Assembly (NCBI RefSeq): GCF_020536995.1
Contig: NC_068355.1
Span: forward strand, 71,364,053 to 71,428,052
DNA length: 64,000 bases
Direction: 5' to 3'
From: Dreissena polymorpha
Taxonomy: Eukaryota; Mollusca; Bivalvia; Myida; Dreissenidae
Shown piece by piece: positions 10,501-20,389 of this stretch. Each line of letters begins with the position of its first letter. Positions within the stretch are counted from its first letter, which is position 1. The notes below the pieces were generated by a model. That model had not been told where the DNA came from. It ran no database searches and was given only the letters and a program-made list of their open reading frames with translations. The position numbers and the translations under genes are program-made.

Positions 10501-13500
10501 ATCTTTCCTATCAATCTGTTCAATCAACATTTTTATAGGAAAACATAAATCTTTTGAAGTAATTTTGATATAATCATTAAAAAATATATCTTAAAGACTA
10601 ATAAACACAAAAACACTGTTTAAAAGTGAATATTTTCAAAATTATTGTTTTTTCTCTAACAAAATCTAAAATTCACATGTTTTTAACCAAAATACATTAT
10701 CTATGTTGTATGTTTTTTTAAATAAGCATTACTAACTTAAGTTTTATCAGAAAAATGTTATAATTACCAAATTAAGAGGGGTGGATGAATTTATAGGGTT
10801 GGATGAAGAGAGAGGAAAGAAGGCTATTGGAATTCCCTGTCTTGTGCCTCTATAATACAAAGGATCAGACTATATTTTAACCATGAAACAGACTTTACCT
10901 ATCTTTATTTAGAATCGTTACGTCATTTGAACTGAGTAAATGTGAGTTTTTGGGCGCAAAATATGCATTACACTGTGGAAATTTGGACTTAAAGGACGTG
11001 TGTTAAACGAAAAACGGAATTATAATCAATCGTACCAGATCATAAGTAAGTGTTACGGAATGTTTGATCTGGTGTGTAAAACAGCAGGATGCATATAAAT
11101 ATAAATAAATGGATTTATAAAATGAAGGGATACTCAAACTTGAAGGTAAGAACTAATATGTTTTGAATATTTGTGTACAAATTGATAAATACCTCGATGG
11201 TTGCACGTTGCCTGTACATTGACACTGTGATAGTGCGTTTTGTTCACATATTGCTCCTCGTGTTCATGGGGAGCAATGATGCGAACGTGTGTTCCGTCGA
11301 TCGCCGCAATTACAGACGGAAATCCAGCGATTTTGAAAAAAATTCTGTTTAATAATTGATTTAAGTCTGTCCGTCGTCGGGAATTTAATTGTTTGGTCTT
11401 TCAGGTCACACAGTTCGTCAATTACTCTGGTCACTACCCTTGAAACCGTGGCAATGTCCACCCAAAAGTATCCCCTATTAATTGCAAAAAATTTCCGGAA
11501 GCAAAAAATCTCAGTGTTATCAATATTTGCTGCCTCGGTGTCAAGGGTTGATTCCATCCAGTTGGTCTCTCAAGTCTATGTCCGATCAGTCGTTCTATGC
11601 GGTCGATGCTGTCAGGTGTAAATCTAAATCGTCGTCGTATTTCTTCAGGGTCGTCAGTTTCCGTAAATCTGTAAATTCGTCGAAATTGTCTTGGTCGTCT
11701 AGCGTTCGTTATGTCAAAGTCAGCCATTTTGTCAGCGCGTTCTTCATTTGGATAAAGATAAACGACGTCAAATATCTTGGCTAAATCTTATCCAAAACTT
11801 AACCAGAACCTGAACCGTTTTGGATAACTATTGTTTTATACAATCGCTAACCAAAAAAGATATCCTAAAATTGAAGATAACCAAAAGTTATCCGCTGGAT
11901 AAGAGTTATCCATATTTATACAATTGGCTGCAGGTTTTCCAAAGGAAAAAACTGGTTATTGGCAAATGTCGGCGGGCGGATGGGTGGGCTGTTGTGCCAC
12001 GGAACAAGCTTGTCAGGGCCATAAATTTGTCGTCTATTGTGAGATTTTGAAATCATTTGGCACATTTATTCACCATCATTAGACGGTGTGTCGCACGAAA
12101 GAATTACGTCGATAATGCCAAGGTCAAGGTCACACTTTTGAGTTCAAAGGTCAAAAATAGCCATTAATGAGCTTTTGGGATAACTTTGTCATTCATTGTG
12201 AGATTTTAAAATCATTTGGCACAATTTTGTTCACCATCATTGGTGTGTTGCGCGAAAAAATTACGTCGGTATCTCCAACGTCAAGGTCACCACAACTAAA
12301 AATAGATTGAATTTGAACGGCGGTAACTATGAACAATCAGTTATAATGCTTATTTTCAGTTGTCTCCCATTATAAGACTTTTTTATCCCCGCCGAAAAAA
12401 ATTCAGAAGGGATTTAGTAATTGGTCCCGTCTGTGCGTCCGTCTGTCTGTTATTCCGTCCGAAACTTTGTCCAGAGCATTACTCCAAATCTATTAAATGG
12501 ATTTACTTTGAACTTAAAATATAAACAGATGGCAACTAGGAGAAGTGCAGTGACCAAGAAAAATAACTCTATGTACCTTAGTTTTTGAATTATCTCCCCT
12601 TTTATATAACTTTAAAGTATATTTTTGTCGGAGCATTACTCTTAATCTACTGAAAGGATTTTCTTGAAACTTGAAATATTAACAGATGGCAAGTAGGACA
12701 AGTGCAGTGACTAAGAACCATAACTCTATCTACCTAAGTTTTGTAATTATCTCCCTTTATTTAATTTCAAAGTAAATTTTTGTCCGTAGCATATTTCTAA
12801 TTATACTGAAGGGATTTACTTGAAATATAAACCGATGGCCAGTAGGAGAAGTGCAGTGACTAAGAACCATAACTATCTACCATAGTTATTGAATTATCTC
12901 CCTTTATTTAATTTCAAAGTAAATTTTTGTCCGGAGCATAACTCTAAATCTACTGAAGGGATTTACTTGAAACTTTAAATATAAACAGATGGCAAGTAGG
13001 AGAAGTGCAGTGACTAAGAACCATAACACTATCTACCTTAGTTTTTGAATTATCTTCCTTTTTAGCTCACCTGAGCACAACATGCTCATGGTGAGCTTTT
13101 GTGATTGCCTTTTGTCCGTCGTCCATTGTCTGTCATGCGTTGTCCGTTGTGCTACGTCAACATTTGCCTTGTTCACTCTCTAGAGGCCACAGTTATTGTC
13201 CAATCTTCATGAAATTTGGTCAGAAGATTGGTTTTAATGATATCTTGGATGAGTTCGAAAATGGTTACGTTTGCTTGAAAAACATGGCTGCCAAGGGGCG
13301 GGGCATTTTTCCTTAAATGGCTATATAGGGCTATAGTAAAATCTTGTTAACACTCTAGAGGCCACGGTTATTGTCTGATCTTCATGAAACTATCAGATGA
13401 TTCATCCCAATAATATCTTGGACGAGTTCGAAAATGATGCCGGTTGGTTGAAAAACATGGCCGCCAGGGGGCGGGGCATTTTTCCTTATATGGCTATTGT

Positions 13501-16500
13501 AAAACCTTGTTAACACTCTAGAGGCCACATTTATTTTCCGATCTTCATGAAACTTGCTAAGGGGCGGGACATTTTTTTTTATATGTCTATATGTGGCTAT
13601 AGTAAAATCATGTTAACACTCTAGAGGCCACATTTATTGTCCAATCTTAATGAAACTTGGTCAGAAGATTCATCCCAATAATATCTTGGATGAGTTTGAA
13701 AATGATGACGGTTGGTTGAAAAACATGGCTGCCAGGGAGCGGGGCATTTTTCCCTATATGGCTATAGTAAAACTAGGGATGGTAACGATTATCCGGATAT
13801 CTGAATACTGTTCAAGAATCCAAATCGTAAAAGAGGATCTGAATACTTGATTAAACGATATTACCCCTTTTGTTATGCACACTATGTTCCTCATCGTATA
13901 TTTCGACGGATATCTGTATACCAGACATCGTTGACAGACTGGCATAAATCCGTTAATTAGTTGTTGCTGAGCGAGTTCCCCTGCCAGTTCCCGATCACCT
14001 TGGTGATTTTGGCCGAGTTGCATAATTGCCAACTTGCGCCGCCGTGTTTTGTTTTATGGTCCTTACTTCCCGATAATTGACACCCATTGGCACTTGTCTT
14101 CAATCGACATGTGCAAAAGTATAGAAAAAATATCTTTGCCAAATCATATAAAAGTTTTTCAATTGGTCAGTCAATATCAATCTGTTAAAAAAGAGTAAAC
14201 GAATCGCGATTTCTCAAACTTACGAAGTATTCTGGCAGTTCCGGCAACATCTTTTCCGATTGAGGGCGTGTTCTCATCGGCTGGCTTGGTACTTCCCAAG
14301 CTAAGGAACAGACTAAATAGCGACTTAGTCGATGTAATTATTTTCATGAACGAAAACCTTAGGTCAATGCATCTTGGCGAATACGAATGAAATTGAACTG
14401 AATGTATGAACGTATTTAGAATGTATATAACGTAGTATGCTTTAGTTTTAGTATTACGATGTGTGTGTTTTTTTTAAAGAAATTACATATTTTGTGACTT
14501 TGATATTGTTCTTATAAATAAAATTATTGAAATAAAGAAATCATATAAATGCGTTATATTGTTTGTTAATCTGTAAACAATGCAAATTAACGTATTTACA
14601 GTGTTGTGATGATGGTAACAGCCTTTTGTAGTTTGCTTACAAAAGAATACGGATATCCGGATACATTCGGATAGTGGATACGGTTATCCAGATACCGATT
14701 TCAGATACGATTCCCATCCCTAAGTAAAACCTTGTTAACACTCTAGAGGTCACTTTTATTGTCCAATCTTGATAAAATTTGGTCAGAAGATTTGTTTTAA
14801 TGATATCTTGGATGAGTTCGAAAATGGTTACTTTTGCTTGAATAACATGGCCACCAAGGGGCGGGGCATTTTTCCTTATATGGCTATTTAAGGCTATAGT
14901 AAAATCTTGTTAACACTCTAGAGGCCACATTTATAGTCCCATCTTCATGTAACTCGGTCAGAAGATTTATTCCAATAATATCTTGGACGAGTTCAAAAAT
15001 GATGCCGGTTGGTTGAAAAACATGGCTGCCAGGGGTGGGGCATTTTTCCTTATATGTTTATTATTTTTTATGAGCCAATACGTAGCAAAGACAATTAATA
15101 ACTACAGTACTTGTGATCAACATGTGATTAACCCTTTCAGTGCGGGAACCGAATTATAAAGGCCTTTGCAAACAGTTTGGATGCCGGTTGGTTGAAAAAC
15201 ATGGCCACCACAGGGGCGGGGCTATTTTCCTTATATGGCTATAGTAAAACCTTGTTAACACTCTAGAGGTCACATTTTTTTCCGATCATCATGAAACTTG
15301 GTCAGAAGATTTGTCCCAATGATATCTTAGATGAGTTTGAAAATGGTTTTGGTTGCTTTAAAAACATGGCCACCAGGGGCTGGGCATTTTTCCTTATATG
15401 GCTATATATGGCTATAGTAAAACCTTGTTAACACTCTAGAGGCCACATTTATTGTCCAATCTTCATGAAATTTGATCAGAAGATTGGTCTCAATGATATC
15501 TTGGATGAGTTTGAAAATAATTAGTTTTGCTTAAAAAAATGGCTTCCAAGGGGCAGGGTATTTTTCCTTATATGGCTATAGTAAAATCTTGTTAACACTC
15601 TATAGGCCATATTTACTGTCCTATCTTCATGAAACTTGGTCAGAAGATTCATCCCGATAATATCTTGGATGAGTTCAAAAATGATGCCGGTTGGTTGAAA
15701 AACATGGCTGCCAGGGGTGGGGCATTTTTCCTTATATGTTTATTATTTTTTATGAGCCAATAGGTAGCAAAGACAATTAATAACTACAGTACTTGTGGTC
15801 AACATGTGATTAACCCTTTCAGTGCGGGAACCGAATTTTGAAGGCCTTTGCAAACAGTTTGGATCCAGATGAGACGCCACAGAACGTGGCGTCTCATCAG
15901 GATCCAAACTGTTTGCTATTCTGATCGTATTCTTTGAAAAAAATCGAAGAAAATGCTAATTTTAGAAATTCTGCAGACGACATTTTAGCAGACGACAAAT
16001 TTCCCAGCATGCAAAGGGTTAAAAGAGTTTCTTCAGTTAAATAAACCATTACCAAAGTTATTTTTGTGGTCAGTTTTCAATTAATTTGTGTTTCCAGGAA
16101 ATTGTCTTTTTTTTAAACTTATCAAATATCATACTGGCAGTATACAAATGATTTTGCAGTACATTTTCTTCTTTGAAATGAAGTGGACTTGAATTTAATT
16201 GATTGGTACATAACATGGTATAGTGTTTAGTGTTCCTCTGTAAAGTTTTTGTTCAAATCATGTCCCTGTGATTTTAACTGGCCAAGCTCTGGGTTCATAT
16301 AGTAGGTAATGACTATTTTAGCAAAATTATCTGAAATACCTTTACATCAGAACACAAAAGGCCAAGCTCTTTATTTGGTATGATATCTTGGAAAGGGTCA
16401 TTACAAAGTTTGTTCAAATCATTCCTTTGGGATTTTAAGTAGCAACAAGCTGGAGGTCGAATGTTACTAAAAATGACTTACATTGAAAATCCTCTGTAAA

Positions 16501-18716
16501 AATATTTGCTGAAGTAACAAGGCCCAGAGGTTTTAAAGTAATACAAATAGTGGTACATTGATCTTAATTATTCAGGGGGGGGGGGTCACATGGTTCATGT
16601 AATCAAAATAAAGTTTCAGCCCAAATGTATTATATTTGCTATGTAACAATACATACCAGTAGTAGTCCTCCGTAACATCAAAGTATGATTTAATCATATT
16701 AACAGCCAAACACGAAGTGTCATGGTTTAATTAACAGAGTGTACTCGTGAGGGTAAACCACCCGGTGCACTCGAACACTTGAAGTTCACTGTCCTTAAAC
16801 ATAAAGAATGTGTTATTTATTACATGTATTAAGTCCATAAACCATAGGTCAAGACCGGTCTTGCCTCATGGTAGCATGGTTTATATAAACCTTAATTAAA
16901 AAAATATGTTTAATACCGGTAAGCGGGTGATTTAGGCCCTTAAGAACCCAACTGAGTGCAAGATACATGTGCAATAGTTGCCATAGACTTGATATTGTGT
17001 ACCCATTTGATCCCAGATTCAAACATGGACCTAATTTCACCAAGATTGAGATTGTTGCTTCTAGAGTGGAAACTAGGTTCTGAGATATGACCTGGTTACC
17101 TACTTTTTGGACACTGATGACCAAGATTCTAATTGTATCAGCATCAAGATAAACATTATGACAAAGATTCATCAAGATTGAATGATACATAAGGCTTCTT
17201 TAACAAAAAAAGCTTTCAAGTCTTGACCTGGGACCTAGTTTTGAAACACTCTTGACCCAGATTCAAACTTCGCCATGATATAGTAAAAAAAACTTTACAA
17301 CACTAGACTAAACATAAATTAATTGAAAAAGCTCACCTTTAACTTTTGGTGTTGATGTAAGGGAATATAAGTTGTGCAGGTATAGTAAGCCACATTTCTC
17401 ATTTCCTTGCAGGTAGCACTTCAAACCCTGGTAATGCAGGCACCCCTGGATGTCCCGGCTATCTCACCCTGCTTCTCTACAAGGTGAGAACCAAGAAGTG
17501 GGAGCTCCAGTCACTGGAGGACTCGTATCTCACTGAGGAGTTCAAGTTCTCCATTGCAGCGCTAAACATTAACATGAAAACTGGCAAAATTTCAATCCAA
17601 GGCAAAGGGAAAGAAATTGCAGAAAATTTGGCTCTGGCTTTCTGTGTGTCACTTTTGCATGTATTTCTACAGCCACGGCCAGCTAACTGGGAACCAGGGC
17701 AGACACTGGAACCAGAACTGAGTAAACGGGGTATTCGACCTGTCAAATATATCAAAGCTGAGAAACTTGCGCTGGTTTTGGCGGCAGGAATACTTATTGC
17801 CACTCCATCGAATTTCTTCATAAGGAAGAACATGAGAAGTGGTCAGTCAGGTTTTGGTGGTACTCATAGACATGGTGGTGGTAACCACATCTTGCATGAG
17901 CAATCCTCAAATGAGGCGCACAATGTGGCAGGGGCCAGGGGACTATTCGTTGGGGGTGAAGGGGCAGATGGAACGCAGTCAGGAGACTTTCTTACACAGT
18001 TGATAGGGGGCAGTGACCATGAGCAGGGCAACTCAGCTGGTGTGGACACACTGCTGGATGCTTTATATGGAACAGAGGAACAATCTGAGGTTGATGTCAG
18101 CAACCAGTTGGCAGGTCTGGATATTTCAGACAACAACAACGAGTCCACAGGGTTTGGTGACAGTTATGTGGTTGAAGCTTATCAAGAAGTTTTCAATACC
18201 TTTTTAGGCGATGAAGACTTAAACCTTGAGAGTTGTAAGGTTGACAATAGTGAACATGGGGGTGACTTTTATGATAATGATGTTTATCAAGAAGATTTCA
18301 ACACCTTTTTAGGCAACGTAGAATTTAACCCAGATAGTGGTAGGGCTGATAGTGGTGGAGATGTGGGTTGGGGCTTTGGTTATGATGACAGTGGTGCTGG
18401 TGGTTGTGGAGGGTGTGGGGCAGGGGGTGGGGGTGAGGGAGTGTTTGGTGTGGGGGTGGGAGGTTCGTTTGGTGAGGTAGGGGGGTTCAGCCCTGGGGGA
18501 GGGGAGTCTGGTGGTGATGGTTGTGGAGGGGGTCAGTGCTGGTTGGAGGGATTCAGTTCAATTGGGGAAGGGGGAGGTGGGGACCTGGGAGGGAGTGGGT
18601 GGGGGGAGGCGACGGTGGTGGTGATGGAGGAGGTGGAGATGGGGGTGGTTGTGGAGGGGGTTGTGGGGGTGGTTGTGGTGGTTAGGGTGATGAATTATCT
18701 AAATACAGGTGGTTAA
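7416..18716 (+). CDS. Unrecognised gene with acidic and Gly/Cys-rich tail (three exons seen)
   Basis: Exons 7416-7566, 9442-9580 and 17413 onward join in phase through AG/GT junctions, giving at least 530 residues; the 5' exon(s) were not found. The first exons contain [20 protein letters not shown] and then [20 protein letters not shown]. The last exon has a folded-looking part (about its residues 1-140), with [19 protein letters not shown], a long hydrophobic helix [18 protein letters not shown] and a second one, [12 protein letters not shown]. It is followed by about 150 acidic residues with a repeated YQE(V/D)FNTFLG motif and finally a Gly-rich end. I cannot name the family. The strand-and-helix order is reminiscent of tubby-C-like folds (LURP-one, scramblase), but that is only a guess. 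The 7.8-kb second intron is packed with transposons. A polyadenylation signal lies at 18899. The reading frame probably slips near 18600 (see the exon 3 entry). Confidence 0.75.
7567..7826. other. Intron start, nothing recognised
   Basis: Non-coding sequence between the donor at 7566 and the hAT-type MITE. Confidence 0.4.
7827..8378. mobile_element. hAT-type MITE with 8-bp target duplication
   Basis: The ends are CAGTCCTTCCCAAAA on the left and, as complement on the right, AGTCTTTCCGAAATACCG. Flanks GATGCACA (7819-7826) and GATGCACA (8379-8386) form a perfect 8-bp duplication. No coding capacity. The CAGT-type tips plus 8-bp duplication fit the hAT superfamily. Confidence 0.7.
8417..8682. 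mobile_element. Foldback MITE, family related to the copy at 41317
   Basis: About 37-bp inverted ends (TGAGCCTTGTTCTGAGAAAA and its complement at the right) with an inner inverted pair, 'CACAGGCTAATCAGGGACGA' against 'CATCCCTGATTAGCCTGTG', so most of the element can fold into a hairpin. No clear target duplication. Confidence 0.75.
8718..9226. mobile_element. T1 element, intact copy: TTAA-flanked, tRNA-like region inside
   Basis: Flanked by TTAA (8714-8717 and 9227-9230). The ends AGGGGCCTTTTCAC and, complemented, AGGGATCTTTTCACGC are inverted repeats. The interior carries a minus-strand tRNA-like sequence (8853-8936). At 509 bp it is non-autonomous. Partial or diverged relatives lie at 3110, 6857 and 27042. 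Confidence 0.75.
8853..8936 (-). tRNA. tRNA-like Pol III promoter region in the T1 element
   Basis: Minus-strand A-box 'TAGCTCAGTAGG' matches the canonical TRGCNNAGYNGG exactly, and the B-box is GGTTCGAAACC. A run of seven T follows the 3' end. The cloverleaf is poor (mispaired T and acceptor stems), so it is tRNA-derived but not a tRNA gene. Confidence 0.5.
9442..9580 (+). CDS. Unrecognised gene, internal exon 2
   Basis: Acceptor 'CAATTAATCCAG' ending at 9441 and donor AAAAGAG|GTATAA after 9580. The 139 bases start in phase 0 and end in phase 1. The product includes [19 protein letters not shown] and [18 protein letters not shown]. Both phases match the neighbouring exons at 7416 and 17413. 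Confidence 0.75.
10038..10223 (+). pseudogene. Harbinger Myb/SANT-like DNA-binding protein, N-terminal part
   Basis: The open frame starts [20 protein letters not shown] and continues [20 protein letters not shown]. This resembles the N-terminal Myb/SANT-like domain (NAIF1/Myb_DNA-bind_5 type, pattern R..NFS..E...L..GV...K.VL..KFS) that Harbinger elements encode as their second protein. It stops after 61 residues, whereas the family protein is several times longer, so this is a remnant. In autonomous relatives the partner helps the transposase enter the nucleus and bind the element ends. Confidence 0.65.
11100..11727 (-). pseudogene. HARBI1-type Harbinger transposase remnant
   Basis: The minus-strand start at 11727 reads [20 protein letters not shown] and continues [19 protein letters not shown] and [20 protein letters not shown], the helix-turn-helix region of HARBI1-like transposases. 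The reading then continues in a second frame with [20 protein letters not shown] and in a third with [20 protein letters not shown], where DGTH contains the first catalytic Asp of the DDE nuclease. Homology fades near 11100 and the remaining DDE residues are missing. At least two frame changes and a large C-terminal loss make it inactive. Confidence 0.85.
11934..12370 (+). repeat. Family H repeat, partial
   Basis: Contains 'GTCTATTGTGAGATTTTGAA' and 'TGGCACATTTATTCACCATC' units matching 59600-60110, with AAGGTCAAGGTCACAC. Two to three degenerate units follow the Harbinger right end. Confidence 0.7.
12382..13060 (+). repeat. Family I repeat: about four 153-bp tandem units
   Basis: Starts 'TTATCCCCGCCGAAAAAAAT' with a complementary GGGATTTAG after it, then GTCCGTCTGTCTG. 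Units containing 'GATGGCAAGTAGGAGAAGTG' follow at about 12530, 12685, 12835 and 12990. It abuts family E at 13061. Confidence 0.8.
13774..14722 (+). mobile_element. Deleted hAT transposon with perfect 8-bp duplication
   Basis: The ends are TAGGGATGGTAACGATTATC (left) and, complemented from the right, TAGGGATGGGAATCGTATC. The flanks AGTAAAAC (13766-13773) and AGTAAAAC (14723-14730) are identical. Multiple GGATATCCGGATA-type words repeat near both ends, as hAT subterminal repeats do. Inside is a C-terminal hAT dimerisation segment. At 949 bp it is an internal deletion derivative inserted in a family E unit. Confidence 0.9.
14220..14390 (+). pseudogene. hAT transposase C-terminal dimerisation fragment
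   Basis: Reads [20 protein letters not shown], then [12 protein letters not shown], then [13 protein letters not shown], closing with a stop at 14388-14390. This is the hAT family C-terminal dimerisation motif (pattern PATS.P.ER.FS.AG.....R..L....V..L.FL..N) of ZBED-like transposases. IEG replaces the usual SER. Possible AATAAA signals lie about 130-150 bp downstream, near 14518-14540. The catalytic RNase H-like core is not present in the 949-bp copy. Confidence 0.9.
15810..16022. mobile_element. piggyBac-type foldback MITE (TTAA-CCC ends)
   Basis: TTAA followed by CCCTTTCAGTGCGGGAACCG at the left, and 'CCCAGCATGCAAAGGG' followed by TTAA at the right. The centre is a strong palindrome around GAGACGCCAC/GTGGCGTCTC with GGATCCAAACTGTTTGC arms. 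A truncated duplicate of its left end is at 15131-15182. A relative is at 35539-35744. Confidence 0.8.
16023..17412. other. Second intron remainder, no feature recognised
   Basis: AT-rich intronic sequence with a run of nine to ten G near 16576. Small open frames, including 16849-17190 on the minus strand, resemble nothing known. Confidence 0.45.
17413..18716 (+). CDS. Unrecognised gene, last exon (acidic then Gly/Cys-rich)
   Basis: Acceptor 'TTTCCTTGCAG' ends at 17412. The exon completes a Gly codon from the previous exon and reads [20 protein letters not shown] and onward. Up to about 17840 it looks like an ordinary folded domain; then come Gly/His, Asp/Glu-rich and Gly-rich parts. As assembled the frame ends at 18716 with a hydrophobic, Val-rich tail. 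In the frame one base away, from about 18605 to a TAG at 18683-18685, the tail instead reads [20 protein letters not shown], continuing the Gly/Cys composition before it. A G-run near 18600 is a likely indel site, so the true end is probably 18685. The antisense frames at 17477-17833 and 17864-18148 are shadows. Confidence 0.8.
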
Positions 18717-19394
18717 GATATCTCTATAACTCCAGTCCAGTAGTATATTTCAACCCTATTTACCATATTTAAATAAGTAAAAAAATGTAAATATTGGTGA
18801 GGTTGCAGATTGCTATGTTAAAAATTATCTGAAACAAAAGTACAGAATTATAATGTATAACTGGTTGAGATAAGAATATTTTTATTTTGGCTGGATGACA
18901 ATAAACTTTTCTCTGTCTAGCTATATGATGTTTTTTTATATACAAAACACTTTCCAGATTGCTATGTGTTATAGTCATGTAACAAGTTTTAGTCTCTGAG
19001 TTCAAAGTGTTTATAATACTTGATTGTTAAGACCTGTATTTACCAGTTAGAAATTCAGTTGTATTTGTGATATGTTCAATTTTTTGCACAGATCAAAAGC
19101 ATCATTATATGGGGATGGTGCTTTGTATTGAGCAATTTACGTAATTTAGTTCAAACTACATTAGTGAAGATCATAAGTGTTTGACACATTGTGTGTATTG
19201 GAAAATAACTAATTGAAATCTTAATTTGAAAACTTTTTTATGTGGTCATGATTATGACCTACTAAGTGTGAATAGAAAAAGTAGATTGTTTGGTTTTAAA
19301 TATCATCTTTCCGGGTAAAAAGTTTATCTAAAAAATGGATTATAGTTAACAATTTATGTAGATTTATGACTGTCTTCTGGTCAAAGCTAAATTT

Positions 19395-19396
<2 letters not shown>
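18717..19396. other. 3' flank of the unrecognised gene
   Basis: AT-rich probable 3' untranslated region and flank. No other gene seen. Confidence 0.45.
18899..18904 (+). terminator. Polyadenylation signal AATAAA
   Basis: AATAAA about 180-215 bp after the two possible stop codons of the unrecognised gene, followed by a T-rich stretch. Confidence 0.5.

Positions 19397-19470
<74 letters not shown>
19397..19470. repeat. (AT)n microsatellite, about 37 units
   Basis: Uninterrupted AT dinucleotides directly abutting the Penelope-like segment. The Ile-Tyr open frames here are an artefact of this tract. Confidence 0.95.
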
Positions 19471-19472
<2 letters not shown>

Positions 19473-19611
19473 TTGAGAAAAAATATTAAACACCAACGAA
19501 TGAATCTTTCTAAAACACTGGATCCAAAACGGATGCAAGAACAGAAAGCAGTAATAATAAATTGGAGAAATATGCTGTTCAAACAGTGCTAATTACATAT
19601 TTTATACATAT

Positions 19612-19648
19612 GCCCTAGCGCTTTCGACTTTTCGTCTTCATCAGGGGC
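19612..19648 (-). ncRNA. Hammerhead-like ribozyme core, left arm
   Basis: Minus strand contains CTGATGA, a short GAC/GTC stem, then CGAAA, bounded by GCCC and GGGC that can pair as stem I. After GAAA comes GCGCTA: the self-complementary AGCGCT could form stem III between two copies, with cleavage expected after the following A. Hammerheads with very short stem III are known from Penelope-like elements. Stem II is weak (three pairs with an extra A), so activity is uncertain. Confidence 0.5.
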
Positions 19649-20303
19649 TTGTCAACACAGATATGGTTGTACATGCAATATTGGACAGTGGAAAGTTCTA
19701 AAAATAGATAATTCAAAATTGATTGATCGAAACTCACCGATAAAAACGTGCACTCGCCTAGAGCCGTGTCCGTATTGTTACAGGCTAATTGAATGTTCGT
19801 AGTGATTTACAATAGACTGGCTCCAGACTCATTTTAGCAATGAGTCACGCAGAAAACATTTGACATCTGCCAAAACACAACCCTCTAAAATATGATGTAT
19901 GTGTTTTGAAGACTCCATTATGTGTCATTTTTGTTTATTCCATATGGAGCAAGGGTGTTCAGTCGCCTTATCCAATATGTCTCCCGCGACTTGCGTTGCT
20001 CGGAATATATGGAATAAACAAAAATGACACATAATGGAGTCTTCAAAACACATACATCATATTTTAGAGGGTTGTGTTTTGGCAGATGTCAAATGTTTTC
20101 TGCGTGACTCATTGCTAAAATGAGTCTGGAGCCAGTCTATTGTAAATCACTACGAACATTCAATTAGCCTGTAACAATACGGACACGGCTCTAGGCGAGT
20201 GCACGTTTTTATCGGTGAGTTTCGATCAATCAATTTTGAATTATCTATTTTTAGAACTTTCCACTGTCCAATATTGCATGTACAACCATATCTGTGTTGA
20301 CAA

Positions 20304-20340
20304 GCCCCTGATGAAGACGAAAAGTCGAAAGCGCTAGGGC
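20304..20340 (+). ncRNA. Hammerhead-like ribozyme core, right arm
   Basis: Exact inverted copy of 19612-19648, here on the plus strand, with the same CTGATGA and CGAAA core and GCCC/GGGC flanks. Confidence 0.5.
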
Positions 20341-20389
20341 ATATGTATAAAATATGTAATTAGCACTGTTTGAACAGCATATTTCTCCA

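Larger units (their letters stand above)
9797..11930. mobile_element. PIF/Harbinger DNA transposon, decayed but with both ends
   Basis: About 27-bp terminal inverted repeats starting CAGCCAATTGTATAAATATG at 9797, with the complement ending at 11930. Both sides carry the 3-bp duplication CAG (9794-9796, 11931-11933), as expected for Harbinger. Further inward, both ends are rich in 'TATCC/GGATA' words. Inside are the two typical proteins: a Myb/SANT-like one on the plus strand (10038-10223) and a HARBI1-type transposase on the minus strand (about 11100-11727). The middle (10224-11100) is AT-rich filler where the catalytic C-terminus should be, so it cannot move by itself. It sits in the second intron of the unrecognised gene. 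Confidence 0.9.
13061..15735 (+). repeat. Family E hairpin repeat with about 165-bp units, interrupted by a hAT copy
   Basis: Starts 'AGCTCACCTGAGCACAACAT' then GCTCATGGTGAGCT, a hairpin. Tandem units follow with 'TTGTTAACACTCTAGAGGCC' and 'AAAAACATGGCTGCCAGGG'. The array is broken at 13773 by the hAT element and resumes at 14723. The segment around 15000-15180 is duplicated at about 15683-15863 (period 682 bp). Open frames such as 13101-13316 and 13650-13850 are unit sequence. Confidence 0.85.

Noticed and set aside
13754-14142. Minus-strand frames of 92 and 61 residues
   Set aside because: They overlap the hAT element in the wrong strand relative to its recognisable dimerisation segment.
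17477-18148. Minus-strand open frames opposite the unrecognised gene
   Set aside because: Antisense shadows of a coding exon with clear plus-strand splice phase and composition.
19296-19582. Ile-Tyr-rich minus-strand frames
   Set aside because: Produced by the AT dinucleotide tract.
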